This document shows, one piece after another, positions 23,295-35,285 of a stretch of DNA of 64,000 nucleotides; position 1 is the stretch's first letter, and every line of letters starts with the position of its first letter. Origin of the DNA: Mesocentrotus franciscanus (lineage: Eukaryota > Echinodermata > Echinoidea > Camarodonta > Strongylocentrotidae); NCBI GenBank assembly GCA_037976565.1, contig CP137679.1:11538651-11602650 (forward strand). Direction: 5' to 3'. The notes under the pieces are model-generated. The model had not been told where the DNA came from. It worked only from the letters and a program-made list of their open reading frames with translations, and searched no databases. Position numbers and translations under genes: made by a program.

Positions 23295-24024
23295 GTAAGT
23301 AATAATCTGTAAACCAACAACGAAAGGTGAAAGATCGCTTAGCAACTAACATGTTTTTATTGACTACGTTCTGATAAAAGTCAAATTATATCTTTCGTCT
23401 TCTATTTGTTGTCAATCACGCAAAATGTGTTTCTCTATTTGATATATTTTAAATATGGCTAATGAAACCAATATTTTCGGTCTCGCGGTTTGCCGTAGCA
23501 AAAGATGGAGCCGCTGCAGGCCCTAAATAATTTTCAAATGATCAATATTTTGGCTATGATGTGGTTTACCGTATATAGAATGTTTAGAAAATATAATGAT
23601 ATTGTCCGTGAAACGAGTGTAAATATTTTGTTCGATTGCTTCCCTCGCTCGCAAATTATACAATTGGGGAACGTATGGGAAAGTTAAGCACAGTGTAATA
23701 CATTTCTGTAAGAAGCGATAAACTGTGCCCCCTCCCAAACAAAACCAAAACAAATATTTTAAAAAGATCAAAAATAGAAAAATCTAAAAAGTGCTGAGGA
23801 CCACAGGGCTCTATTTTAGGTCCCACGCTGTTTTTGATATATATATTTATATATATATAATTATATAAGTACGTTGTCACTCCGTCTAATCGCACTAAGA
23901 ACGTGATGAGGACTAGTTGAACTGCCTCTGAACGGGATGGTCGGGTTACAAACCTGTTAGAACAAGTTGCGAACTAGTTAGAATGGGTTTGGACGTATTG
24001 GGAACGAGGTAGAACGGGGTTTAA

Positions 24025-24574
24025 TGAAAATGTCCATACTTACTTTACTCGACAGTCAGCCAAATTTCATCTCTGGAAAACAGAAACTAACATAATTTCA
24101 AAATCAGTTCGTTACCTTGGCCACATTATCTGGAATTCCTTGCCATTTGACATTCAACACACACAATTCAATGCACTCTTTAAAAAACGAATGAAAATAT
24201 TCCTTCTGTCTAAATTATCCAATTAAATAACGACAATTATCTTGCCCCTCCGGCTGTCATTAGCATAATTCATTTTTATATAACTATTTTTTTTTCTTTT
24301 TTTTTATAAATATATATATATATTTATATATATTTTTTTTGCTCTGGTGATCCCCTCCTAACAAGCCCTTGAGGCTTTTTTTATGGACACCCTTTTCTTT
24401 AATTTCTTTGTATTTATTGTATTACTAGCTCATTGGTATGTATTACTCTGTAATCAAATATATTGATATAAACATGAAATTATGCATGACATACTGGTAA
24501 CTTGTTTGTTTTTCAATTGTACATATTGGAATAAATAGATGAGAGCTATATGCTCTCTCAATCAATCAGTTAAT
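24025..24574 (+). mobile_element. 5'-truncated LINE 3' end in the GPCR gene 2 intron
   Basis: The + strand encodes TRQSAKFHLW, then SVRYLGHIIWNSLPFDIQ, KKRMKIFLLSKLSN and a stop, the C-terminal end of a CR1/RTE-like ORF2. A 3' UTR follows, ending in 'aatcaatcagttaat'. Near-identical flanks AACGGGGTTTAA (24013-24024) and AACGGGTTTAA (24575-24585) look like a target-site duplication. It sits wholly within the intron and should not affect the coding sequence. Confidence 0.65.
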
Positions 24575-24997
24575 AACGGGTTTAAACTGACTACAGACTG
24601 GCTTGGACTGCCTGGAAATGGAAAATTTTACCCGATCTGAACTTGAAATGAACTAACTGTGGACGGGGTGCAGAGGAGATGGACGTATTGAGGACTGTTT
24701 ATGAACGAACTATGAACGTATTATAGACATTATTTACACATTTTACCCCGACCACAACCCGTTTACCGATTTTCTAGGACGGTTTCAGAACGTAGTGAGA
24801 ACTAGTTTGGTGTGATGGGGGCTTTAACGCCAGCTAATACAGCCTCATGTTGTAAGGGGCATTTCCCCTATAAAGATTGTGTGAGTGAGTGTGGGTGTGC
24901 GTTTTGTAGTCCTAACAAGACAACCATTAAAATAGGCTGTTTGTATATTCGAATTTATAATAATTATTACCCTTTTCCCTTTCACCTGTTCATTAAG

Positions 24998-25774
24998 GTA
25001 CAGTGGCTCTTCCTTACATTCCGATCGATGTACTTCATAGGAATATTCAGCACTTTAGCTGTGGCACTTCATCGCTGCATCATCATCCGTTTCGACCCAT
25101 TCAACAAGCGTAACCTCGTCACGGCACCTCGCTGTATCATCTTGTGTGTCATCATTTGGGCCATACCCTTCGCAACGTTCTTCAGCTTTGACATAGTCAC
25201 TAGTTTCAAAACTATCCAACTAGGCTTACCGGCTCTGATATTTGCGTCCAACGGTCTCTCCACGGTTTGCTATGCACTCGTGTATTGGGCAATTGCAAGC
25301 GCAGCGCGTAAAGCCGGCTTAGCCGACCGCATGTTAGTACAGCGCATAAAGCAAAATAAGAAGGTGTTTACTACATTCGCGCTTGTTGTGGGAACAAATG
25401 TCGTATGCTGGACGCCATACTGCTTGTGCAATTTCATAGCTATCTTTAGACCCGACTTGATTTTCGCTAACAATGATTACACTCCTTGGTTTGTAATTGT
25501 TTATAAACTTTCACGGGGAATACAATCGCTTAATGGCGTTCTAAATCCGATCATTTACTGGACTCGGTTAACCGATTTCCGTCAGCTGCTGAAGGAGATA
25601 TGTCCATGTAGTAGGAATAAAGATGACGGAGGTACATTGAGTAATACCAATAATGCTGGCAATACTGAGATTTCTTTGCAAACAGAGGAAAGTTCTGTAG
25701 CAACCCCAAAAGATCATGATAAACATGTTAAAGTCGTATCAGTGAAGCAAAATAGCTATATCGTTGAAACCTAA
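24998..25774 (+). CDS. GPCR gene 2, exon 2 (TM3-TM7 and tail), apparently intact
   Basis: After an acceptor AG at 24996-24997 the frame runs 258 codons to TAA at 25772. With exon 1 this gives about 329 residues, normal for class A. It holds TM4 with its Trp (VIIWAIPF), TM6 with CWTPYC and TM7 with LNPIIYW (NPxxY). The TM3 end reads LHR instead of DRY. The Cys of TM3 and second loop that usually form a disulfide are absent. The tail has CPCS, a possible palmitoylation site, and is Ser/Thr-rich. It is a plasma-membrane receptor acting through G proteins; the ligand is unknown. No break was seen. Paralogous pieces lie at 1-699, 9655-16613 and 32185-32807. Confidence 0.85.
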   Translation, partial: VQWLFLTFRSMYFIGIFSTLAVALHRCIIIRFDPFNKRNLVTAPRCIILCVIIWAIPFATFFSFDIVTSFKTIQLGLPALIFASNGLSTVCYALVYWAIASAARKAGLADRMLVQRIKQNKKVFTTFALVVGTNVVCWTPYCLCNFIAIFRPDLIFANNDYTPWFVIVYKLSRGIQSLNGVLNPIIYWTRLTDFRQLLKEICPCSRNKDDGGTLSNTNNAGNTEISLQTEESSVATPKDHDKHVKVVSVKQNSYIVET

Positions 25775-25844
25775 ATATCTTTCAGAATCGGAGTATCAAG
25801 GAGACGGAGGTTATGTTTCCCTTTGTCTTTGAGGGTTTGTAGGG

Positions 25845-25998
25845 TTTTTTCTTCTTCTTCTCCTTCTCCTCCTTCTTATTGTTCTCCTTCTTCTTCTTCT
25901 CCTCATCCTCCTCCTTCTTCTTCTTCTTCCTCTCTCCCCTCCTTCTTATTCTCCTTCGTCTCCTTCTTCTTATTCATATTCGTCTTCTTCTTTTTCCC
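25845..25998 (+). repeat. (CTT/TCC)n pyrimidine-rich simple repeat
   Basis: A long run of CTT and TCC triplets in the presumed 3' UTR of GPCR gene 2. Confidence 0.9.
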
Positions 25999-26081
25999 TC
26001 TTTTAACACTCATACAATGATAAATAGATACTAATACTCTTAATCCTATTCCCTCATTAAGTTGGATAACTTTGAATAATT

Positions 26082-26087
26082 AATAAA
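26082..26087 (+). terminator. Candidate polyadenylation signal of GPCR gene 2
   Basis: AATAAA about 310 bp after the stop codon, followed within 20 bp by a GT-rich stretch ('ttgtttgtgag'). Confidence 0.45.
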
Positions 26088-26336
26088 TCATAATTGTTTG
26101 TGAGCATAGGATCTCATAATTTACTGCAATCACAATTACGTGTTAAGTAAAATGTGAAATTTCGAGGTGTAATGTCATCGCTTCAAGTTACTAAAACTTA
26201 TTTTCAATAATATGAAGTGAGGAACCACAATGAACAAATTCGATCCCAATATTTTAGATGATAATAGGGATTAACGCACAGATAAAATTTAACATGTCAA
26301 GCGAGGTCTTTAGTCCCCCTAGGCACTACAGACAAT

Positions 26337-26867
26337 CAGCGTGTTTCCACAGAAAAAAAGTGGAACACGGATTATCTTTTCCGGAATTGAAATACCGTGT
26401 CGCCGTTAAACCAATCTGTTTCCACAGAGCACAGCATTCCGATTAGCCCCGATTCCGTGTTCCAAGTCAGGCAACTACCGTGTCAGTCGGAAGTCAAGAT
26501 TCAACCTTTAACCTCAATCGTGGATCCAGATCTACACAGGATTCCACGCGATCATATGTGGTTCGAACGAGTTGTTCTCCCTCCCGCATGATGTAACAAA
26601 CAGCGAAACACGTCGCGCAACACTGGACTGTGACCCCTACTTCCGCCAGACACGGTTTACGGTGTGTTTCCACCGCGATTTCACACGGATTGACACGGCA
26701 ATAACCACCTCCCAGAGGTGGTTATGAAAATCCGTATCTCGGCCGACACGGGTCGCCAATAAACCGTGTTGCTTGTGTTTCCACAGGAAAGTTACACGGT
26801 ATTACACGGTATTACACGGTATTACACGGGTAATACCGTGTAACTTTTTTTCTGTGGAAACACGCTG
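26337..26867. mobile_element. hAT-like non-autonomous element, 531 bp
   Basis: Perfect terminal inverted repeats of about 24 bp start CAGCGTGTTTCCACAG on one side and end CTGTGGAAACACGCTG on the other. The CAG..CTG ends are like those of hAT elements, but no clear 8 bp target duplication was seen. Inside are degenerate 'attacacggt' units in tandem (about 26790-26830) and several copies of the 'gtttccaca' motif. It has no coding capacity. Confidence 0.7.
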
Positions 26868-28796
26868 AATAATGTGGCTGGACCCATGGCTGCATTTACA
26901 TTGCAACCGACAATCGTCGATTTTATACACGTAACCGGCACACACGACGAAAAATCGAAATCGAAAAATTCACCTCTGGAGTGTGGTTTTTGAAACTCCG
27001 GCCGCGAATACACTGGTAAATGAAGTGTTAATGCAAACTTCGTGACTCTCCTCGCTTCTGTGCTAACGCATGTAGGGCACCGACGAGCCGGGCTTGCGCA
27101 CTTCTCATTTTAAAAAAAATCGACGATTTGTCTAAATGGTGTTTGGAATGTGTAAACGGACCTATTGCTAAAGAGTAACTTTGTAAACATTGATCAGAAA
27201 TATCTATGAATATATCATGTATCAAATGGCCGGTTGATCATAAACATCCGTTCTATCCCCGGGTATATTCATATAAGATTAAACAATGCGTGTATAAAGC
27301 ACGACCGTTGTATTTTCTTTTAATTAACAAGTAACAAGCAATTTAAATAAAATGATTTCGGGCCATCCGTCAATCGTCCTTATTTTCATGTATTTTTGAC
27401 GGAGGATGGGGCGGGGTTATTTGGGGAATATACGTACAGAGATCTGCAATATCGAAATTTCAAGGTTTTGTTTACGATCTCAGGGATATTTTATCATACC
27501 TCATCTTTTTGTCTTCTAAATGGCACAAACAATACTCGTTTCCATTCAGACTTAAGGGGGGGGGGGGGCTAAAATAATTTTATTCGAGCTCATCGCCCTG
27601 TTACTTATATAAAGGGATGTTGGTTATAAGTACGAGATGCACCGTGCGAGCTCGTGAAGCGAGCGTGTTTCCAGAATATTCTTAGCGTTAAAATGATCTT
27701 TATGATAAATAATTTAATTGAAATAAATAACTGTGCACCAAATAAAAACGACGATTGACCATTACATGTGGAAAATCGGTAACGATTTTTTTTTTTGCTT
27801 GTTTTTAACGATCATTTTTTTTTAACTGTCACACCATCGACTGCAAACCGACTCTAAACCAACCGATTCTTGTCCATTCTAGGAAATGTAAATGTTCTTC
27901 TTCTTCTTCTATCAATCTTCAAAGGGCTATGCAGTCTATCACGAAAATCTGTAGACAGATTAGTGGATTACCAGTATGTAGGCACACTTAACACCGGGTT
28001 TACACCCTACTCTTTGCGAGAAGTGTAGTGTATTAATGTGAAAAGGATGTGACACTCCTACACACGGGGCCTCTAGTTAACGTTCTAGTCCGAGGAACGG
28101 AGTGTTTCCCCCTGAACCCGAGCCTGCATCGAGAACAGAGGGGAGGGGCGTGCTTACACACAAATGCAGCGACAATTCTTTTTGCAGTTGTGCATGTTTA
28201 CATTTTTGTCTGCTCAGAGCGGGGCTTAAACCAACGGGCATGACAAAAGTTATGAAAGCCAGAGTAGGAGGCGCCACACCATCTTATACTCCACACCGCC
28301 TCCTAATGTTCGGTCGGTTGTCCGTCTGTTGTCGGTCTGCAATCAGTGTCGGCGGTGTGAATGAGGTATAAATTGAATAATTTAGTTATCGTGCTTATCA
28401 AATATTTCGGTTGCTTAAAAACTATTAAATTTTTAGATGTATGGAATGTCTTTTTGATTTGGTAATCGAATTTATAGAATTTGGTATGCATAATTAGCAC
28501 ACTTGTTCAATTCTGTATCCTCCACCGTATTTACTGATTTGTAATGCCATTAATATTAACAAACATCTTGTATCTATAGCAGGAGTATCGTGTAAAATTT
28601 CGTTTTATGCTCTACATTTACCAGTAATTAGCTTTTGCTCATTTGATTATTTGTTATATATATATATATATATATATAATGTATATATAAAACAAATAAT
28701 TCAATTTGGAAATTCCTCCGTCATGGTTATATTAATAAATAAAACAGTTGAAATACAAATCTTTGAGAGTTTCAATTCACCAATTTCCTTTACCAT

Positions 28797-28829
<33 letters not shown>

Positions 28830-31089
28830 CATCTCTTTTGTAACTATACAATAAAGTGATGCTTTTCATCCTGCTATCCGCTCTGTTTTTTAAAGAAGTC
28901 AAAATCCTGAAGAAGAAAACAAACAAAAAATCGCTGTTCGAATAACAATAGCAGGTGTCATTTAAGTACATAATTTGCAATACCCATCGAAAGTAACTCT
29001 GGCAGTCTTTATTTTATGATTAGGACATGACCCTTGCCTTATTAAATAAAAGGACACATGAAAACGACTTTCTTATTAGCATCTTTATTAGTTTCTTTCT
29101 GGTCATTTTGTTCAAGTTTCTCACGGTTTGTCCTAAATGTGGCAAAGTGGGTTTTGACATACTTGCGAAGCAATACTGCTCAAGGAAGCGTGTATGGATT
29201 AACGCTATTGAACTAAGAATTGTGTTCTTGCAGCTCATAGTTCGAGACGCGCTGTACTATACAGTGTATGTATTATGTATTAATTCTCGTGTAAGCTCAC
29301 AATAAACCAATGCTTTGCAAAAGATTATATACATGTATAATCACCAATGTTTGTAGATAATACATTGCTTATCAAGAATCATGATTGTTAAGTTTAGGCC
29401 CATGTACGTCTGCTTGTTGACAAGATTGCTAAACTGCAGTAATGTTAAAGTAATGTATATTTATAAAGAATTTGTATTATATTAATAAATATTATCATTA
29501 TCATTATCATTTATTTGGCAATCACTCAATCACAAGTACAATTTCAATAGTGGAAAGCACAATTGAAATATACTCAATAATTACATGTAATAGGAATTAA
29601 GAGCGCATTTCTACCTCATTTCCCCGGAATGCCGGGGCAGAAAGAATAAGTTCCATTGACAGTCATTGCTACTATTACTATTAATGTAATAATTAGTATT
29701 AGTATCATCATTATTGTTTTCATTATAATTATTGGTATCATCATTATTATGAAGAGGAGGTCCAAACTGGCACCCAGTAATTGGCTTTAAGATAAGCAGA
29801 AGGATGAGTAAAATATGTAAAGGTTACGCAAAATCTGGATATGAAATGAAATCTATGCATTACGTGATATATCGAACAAAACAATTTTTTTATCCCTCAC
29901 TGGATGTTAATCACATTGAGATGTTTCTCTCCGATTCATCTGTTACCATGGTTACTAATAAAATCAATTTTACAGCAGGCGTCCTTTGTCTGCATGTATG
30001 TGTGTTGTGAAAAATTCGTGAGTAATATAATTACGAGGAGATGAAAATGATTTTTCATCTCGCTATGTTACTGTTGCTAAGGAGAAGGCATTCCTTCAAC
30101 ATTAGTTATACACTATTTTTTTTCAGCCGCATATTCTCAAGGTAGTCCGCCTAAAGATTTTGCAGGGAGATCCCCTGAACATTTTTATAGCGAATAACAT
30201 TTTACATAATCCCATAACTCAAAACTACAAATATTGGGTATGGTGTAAACATGGACATTCCATTAAAAGCATCATGGGTGAACGTGTTTTTTTTTCTTCC
30301 ATTAGTATCTTAGGTCATTCGCTAGCTACTCTAGTTCACATTAGAATCTGAAAAGCTGATTGCACTCAATATTTTAACATACTGTAAAGTCCGTCTTTAA
30401 GATCTATTAACATCAATTTTTGCGTCAAATCAATAAAAACTGCAGTACGGTGGCGCGTCCTTGGGCACTCCGCCACCAAAATATCCCTATAATTACTACT
30501 CACGTACAACTCCCCCCTCCCCCGACATCAACACATTTCCCGGGCAAAACGTCTGTCATAGTGACGAATTTGAAGACCAATCTTTTGAGATCTACTTATG
30601 ACGCGAATATTGCACATGTTTATGTACAAGGTAAAAATAACATTAAAAATACATGGAACATAAATTTGCACATAAAATACATATTTCAAAGAAATTTGGT
30701 GTAATTTACTTGGTATTGCTGGATTAGGAAATAATACATAAGATATGGTACGTGCATAAAACAAAGGTCAGATTATAATTATATCTATGTAGAAAATAAG
30801 ATAACCTAGTACAAGAAACAATATTAATATAATATTAAAATAAAGCGACCATCAGTTTTTATTTTTTAATATATATTATAAACAAATTCTACCAACAATT
30901 TCCTTAAAATGGCCCTATACAATGAGTTCAATAAGACCCGGTATCATTTTTTAATTTTCAAAGGCCTATTTCTATTCTTTCTCTCATTTTTTACATTGTT
31001 CGATATTATTAAATGAATCAATATAAATCATGTACATGCTTACATTGAAACGGACATAAATATATAAATGAATTGTTTGTTTGGTTATC
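26868..31089. other. Long non-coding stretch
   Basis: No confident gene. It contains a G10 run (27556), (TA)n tracts at 28654-28690 and 28800-28830, and a retroelement tail-like block near 29490-29650. A 92-codon + strand frame at 29027-29305 has one hydrophobic segment (FLISIFISFFLVILF) and a CPKCG motif; I do not recognise it and its coding status is doubtful. Confidence 0.4.
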
Positions 31090-31225
31090 ATTGTAATCAT
31101 ATTTCAAATGTATTTTTGTATGTATGTATTATTTTGTGAATGGACCCCTTTGATGACCAGCTTTTAGCTGAAAAGAGTGATCCTTCCCATATGTGGAAAA
31201 TAAATAAAATAAAAATAAAATAAAT
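31090..31225 (+). mobile_element. LINE 3' tail remnant
   Basis: A 'gaccagcttttagctgaaaa' block is followed by AAATAAATAAAATAAA, like a LINE 3' UTR and its A-rich tail. No ORF survives. Confidence 0.4.
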
Positions 31226-31438
31226 CAAGTCGATCAATATTTAAAATCACAAATGCTATGCAAAAGCATTTATCATCAGTTATGCATCATAATCACGGTG
31301 ACTAGATGTCCCGTATTTTTATCAAATGTTCCCCGTTCCGAGACGCCATTTTGTTCCGAATATTGATGAAACCAAAGATTATCTAACAACAAATATATAA
31401 CACCACATAATTATGTACATTGCACAAGCGGTTCTATT

Positions 31439-31811
31439 CAGGGGCGGATCCAGCCGGCGGCAAGGAGGGGCCTAAAGGGGCCCACTTCGTGCGAAAATTT
31501 GAAAATCGTGCCGGTCGATTTTTCGCTCAGGGGGGGTAGTGAGCAAAAAAAAAAATTTTGGCACCCGAAAAAATTTTCCTCCGGGAAGGGTAATTTTTTC
31601 CACCACCTTGGGCGCCAGGGGTAGTGAGCACAATTTTTTTTTTTTGGCACCCGAAAAAAAAATTTCCCTACGGGAAGGGTGATTTTTTTTTCCACCGTCA
31701 CCCACCCCTTGGGCGCCAGGAGGGGGCCCAACTTTTTTTTCAAAAAAAAGGTGTTTTTACCTGTTTTTTTTCTAGGGAGGGCCCGGCCCCGGGCCCCTGG
31801 ATCCGCCACTG
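31439..31811. mobile_element. hAT-type MITE, 373 bp, with 8 bp target duplication
   Basis: Ends are CAGGGGCGGATCC and GGATCCGCCACTG. GTTCTATT occurs on both sides (31431-31438 and 31812-31819), an exact 8 bp duplication as made by hAT transposases. The interior is G/C-run rich and repeats 'ttggcacccgaaaaaa'. Frames in it are artefacts. A shorter relative is at 38142-38301. Confidence 0.8.
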
Positions 31812-32017
31812 GTTCTATTATAATGACAAAAGTCTATAAAATATTGCTTGCTCGATCGCTTCGCTTGCTGTCAATTCATTCTGAAGGGAACAAGTCGGAA
31901 CCCTGGTTAGCAGGTCTGGTTGGGGAGAAAATATTTCTGAACAGAAGGCTAAAACTAAAATAGGGGCTGACCTTGATCTACATGTTTCTACCAATTAAAA
32001 GAAGAAATACAAGTATT

Positions 32018-32175
32018 ATGCTGTGGTCTAGAGGAAAATTCACCGGACTATAGATCAAAAGGTATGGGGTTCAAATCCCAGCCCGGCAGTAACATCTTTT
32101 GGCAAGACGTTTATCCGCATTTGCAACTCTCCATCCAGGTATAAATGGGTACCTGGCATGCTCGAGCGCTAGTTA
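32018..32175 (+). repeat. tRNA-derived SINE
   Basis: A-box-like 'ctgtggtctagagg' and B box GGTTCAAATCCC, followed by the body 'ggcaagac', 'aaatgggtacctggcatg'. It ends where GPCR pseudogene B's 3' end begins. Confidence 0.65.
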
Positions 32176-32184
32176 CTTTGGCGG

Positions 32185-32807
32185 CTCCACTTAGCAGTTG
32201 ACGAAACTCGGTTAACCGAGTAAAATAGATAAGCGGATTCAGAATTTCATTAATGCATTGGAGGCAAAGTGCGGCGTTTTCTAGTATTTTAAATCACAAA
32301 GTAGGATCAGTGAATGGGTAACTTCCTGGAAGGATCCATTCAGGTCTCGCGTATTCAATGATCAATCGAACACAAAACGGGACCTAACAGAAAATGTTGA
32401 TGTCCACGACGAGGGCGAAAGTCATCAGCACTTTTTTGTTCTGCTTCACGCGCTGTTCTAACGTATCGCCTGCAAGACCAGCTTTACGCGCTGCACCCGA
32501 AATCGATAAGTACACGGTGGCATATAAAACGGCCCTGAGGGTGTGGGCTGCGAATGTACTTGTGAGTGACTATAGGCATAATGGCAGAGATGGTAGAGTA
32601 AGTTTTCTTTTCTGTGTAGAATTGGACCGTAAAGTAGAAGGTTGAGAGGACAGCCAAGAAGATGACGCAGACGGAGATACAGCGAGGTCCCGTGAAGAGT
32701 TTACGCGTGCTGAATGGATCGTAGCGAATGACGAGAAGGCGATGGAGAGCCACAGAAACAGTGCTGCAAATTCCGGTCAGGTAGGATGACCGTATCAAAA
32801 CACCCGT
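32185..32807 (-). pseudogene. GPCR pseudogene B, exon 2 (TM3-TM7)
   Basis: An acceptor AG (32809-32808) leads into TGVLIRSSYLTGICSTVSV and ALHRLLVIRYDPFSTRKL, then FTGPRCISVCVIF. A frameshift near 32570-32580 moves to the frame reading FAAHTLRAVLYATVYLSIS, GAARKAGLAG, QRVKQNKKVLMTFALVVD. The TM6 Trp codon is TAG (32386-32384). After decayed sequence the NPLIY motif survives in NEILNPLIYFTRLTEF (about 32190-32240). DRY reads LHR, as in gene 2. No TM1-TM2 exon was found upstream. It is a clear paralogue of gene 2, inactivated by a shift and a nonsense codon. Confidence 0.8.
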
Positions 32808-33069
32808 CTGAAATCTAGACCTAAATATAATAAAATTTAAGAGTAGGCCTAACTAATGCTATTAGGTGTATTTTTTATTTCAACCGCAGATATTCCTATT
32901 CGTATTAAGTTTGGTGCGTCAGCTACTACATGGTATAAGTTTTTTTATTATTCATTATTTTGCATACATTCAAGTATTTCAGCCAATGGCAACGAAAGAT
33001 ATGGAATAAAAAGGCAACCACTCTCATTCACCAATTAAGTTGAGCAAGGTTTACCTGTACCTTACTTTA

Positions 33070-33480
33070 TACACTCTATCTTCCTGGACTTCTCAAAGGC
33101 CTTCGAAACCATCGATCACGAGGTTTCTCTCTATAAGTTATCCCGTTACGGAATTCGTGGGAAGGCCTCGTACTGGTTCAGGTTCAAGAATTAAGACTAA
33201 CTTACTGACTTACTGACCGTCAACAGTATCTTTATATCAATGGTCATGAATCTTTAATGAAAAGCGTTACATGCGGAGTGCCTTAGGGGTCTTTACTTGG
33301 CCCATCGTTGTTGTAATTTATATAAACGACTTCAAGAATTGTTCCAATAACCTTTCTTTCCTTTTATTTTGCTGATTACTCGAACATTTTTGACTCCAGA
33401 TAAAAAAAATCTCCAAATCCTTCTGAATACTATAAAATGTGAACTAAACACTGTTTTTAACTAATTCCATTCAAACTAGT
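33070..33480 (+). pseudogene. Jockey/CR1-like LINE reverse transcriptase fragment
   Basis: The + strand encodes [15 protein letters not shown] (catalytic-Asp box), [28 protein letters not shown], then CGVP-stop-GSLLGPSLL, YINDFKNCS and a broken ADYSNIF where YADD is expected. The box order is right, but stops and frameshifts abound. It lies upstream of GPCR pseudogene B on the opposite strand. Confidence 0.75.
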
Positions 33481-33483
33481 TAA

Positions 33484-33851
33484 TAATGATAATAATAGCT
33501 AGTTCTTATATAGTGCTTTTCAGGACCGAAGGCCCTCTCAAAGCGCTTTACAGATATATATATATATTATTATTACCCCGGTCATCGGATTCAGGCTTAC
33601 CCGCACACAATGTATGCACATTCTCCACTCCCTGGGAGCATTCCAGCCAGGCGTCATTTTTACAAGCGCACACTTGCTAATCTAAGCACATTAGCTTTCG
33701 CATTCTACCGGGTACCCATTTAACACCTGGGTGGAGAGTGGCAAATGTAGATCAATGTATTGCCAAAGGACATTAGTGCCGCGATGGGACTTGAACCGCG
33801 GACCTTGTGATTCACAGTCCGGTGACATATCCACTTGTCCACGACACCTCT
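33484..33851 (-). repeat. tRNA-derived SINE, full length, reverse orientation
   Basis: Read on the minus strand: 'gaggtgtcgtggacaagtgg' (A box region), then GGTTCAAGTCCC (B box), the body 'ggcaatacattgatctac', 'taaatgggtacccgg', and a tail with 'caaagcgctttacag'-like sequence ending in ATT/AT repeats. Confidence 0.75.
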
Positions 33852-35150
33852 ACGTTGTCACATAAAGGGATTGGGTATCTTTGCCTCAGATTCTAAACAA
33901 AAATTTAGCTCATGCTGCAATCATAATTATAAACCTTTAGGTCAGTCAGGAATCCCATGACTTTTACAAGCCGATCGCCTGTCTGATTATCAAGATATTT
34001 ATGATTGGAAATCGAAATTTCAAAAACCGTTTTCCAATTACAATGACAATGACAGATAATCAGAATATTAAAAAAAACATTTGTATCAACCCAATGCCTT
34101 TGTGTGCACCAGTCATTACGCGTGTGAGGACAACAGAGAATAGTAAACCAAAGAATCGTTCTTCTTGCAATGAATATATCATGTTTAATAAAAGAGTTCG
34201 TTAATACAGGGTAGCAAAGTCTGGTGAGGTATATAAGCATGTCCGTTCGAGATGAACCTCTACAAAAACAAAGCAACGAATGATATCATCTATATAGTAT
34301 ACAACTGTATTTGAGAGAATCCTGAATCGATGATCTTTTCTTTCTCTCTCTCTCTCTCTTTTAATACAGGCTGGTTCAAATATGACACGGTAAACCGCCG
34401 CATAAATTAAAAATATTGCTGCGGGTTTTACTGAGCGATGTGTTATGAGATACGGAAAAGTGACGCTCACTACATTTTACGTCTACATAAAAAACGCCCA
34501 GTTTTGCCGCGTCATTTCTGAACGAGGCCTGATAAAGATGGTTTCTCTTCAAAGGAATTATAATGTGGATTAAAGCAGTCAGCAGAGTGGTTAGAAACCT
34601 AGGGTTAGTAAAAATTTAGGCAATCCGTCATTTGGGGGTATAAACTAGGGGACGGACCTAGAATCCAACTTTTGTCAAAATGTGTTGAGTCTCTACGCGG
34701 TGGTATCACTCTTATCGACGTCGTGTGCGTTCGCGGTTTTTTTTTAAGAGCATAAAATTTGATGAAAAGGGGTGATATTTGTTCGAAAACATGTGAATGC
34801 GTATATTCATTTTTTCCTCGAAAACAGGCTACTTTTTGTGACTGTGTACCCGATAAGTTAGATATACGAATTTTATCTAGAGCCTTATCTTTGTACCAGC
34901 TCTTGTGCAAAAGAAATCATGTTTTCAGTATATTTTGGGGGCAAATGTTTTTTAAAGTATGCAAAATAAGGGATAATTTTCGACTCCGCTGTATCGATCA
35001 CGCGTCAATATGAAGTGACATCACCTGTATTCTCTGCTCGTCCAGACCCAACCGTAAATAAATATACGGCCGAGCGAACGTGCAGAAAAAGGCTCTATCT
35101 AATAGCTCCTAGTCTGCCCCAAGTTCAGTGTGTCCGCTGCCTTATATTAT
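33852..35150. other. Non-coding stretch, 3' of the SRCR gene
   Basis: No gene recognised. It should hold the 3' UTR and polyadenylation site of the SRCR gene (minus strand). No canonical AATAAA was found close to the stop at 35151. Confidence 0.45.
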
Positions 35151-35255
35151 CTATTTGTCCTCGAGTTTGGCCAGGAGATCAGCTAGGGCCTGGAGGATAT
35201 CTTTCTTCTTCAAGTCAGCATCCTTTTTGTCATCGGATCTTACTTCAGCAGCCAC
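35151..35255 (-). CDS. SRCR gene, exon 7 (charged C-terminal tail)
   Basis: A pyrimidine-poor acceptor ending TTACAAACAG leads in phase 0 into 34 residues: VAAEVRSDDKKDADLKKK then DILQALADLLAKLEDK and TAG. The second half has heptad-like leucine spacing and could form an amphipathic helix or coiled coil. It is lysine/aspartate-rich and has no membrane segment or GPI signal, so the protein is probably secreted. Phase matches the donor of exon 6. That both exons belong to this gene rests on strand, order and phase, not on transcripts. Confidence 0.62.
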   Translation of the reverse strand: MAAEVRSDDKKDADLKKKDILQALADLLAKLEDK

Positions 35256-35285
35256 CTGTTTGTAAGAAAATAAAAACACTTTGAT

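Noticed and set aside
28049..28371. Overlapping frames with Cys-rich text on both strands
   Set aside because: No recognisable domain, no splice logic, and both strands are equally open.
31438..31963. Frames of 70-120 codons rich in Lys, Phe and Pro
   Set aside because: Wholly inside a hAT MITE of G and T/A runs; no conservation of amino-acid pattern against the related 38142 element.
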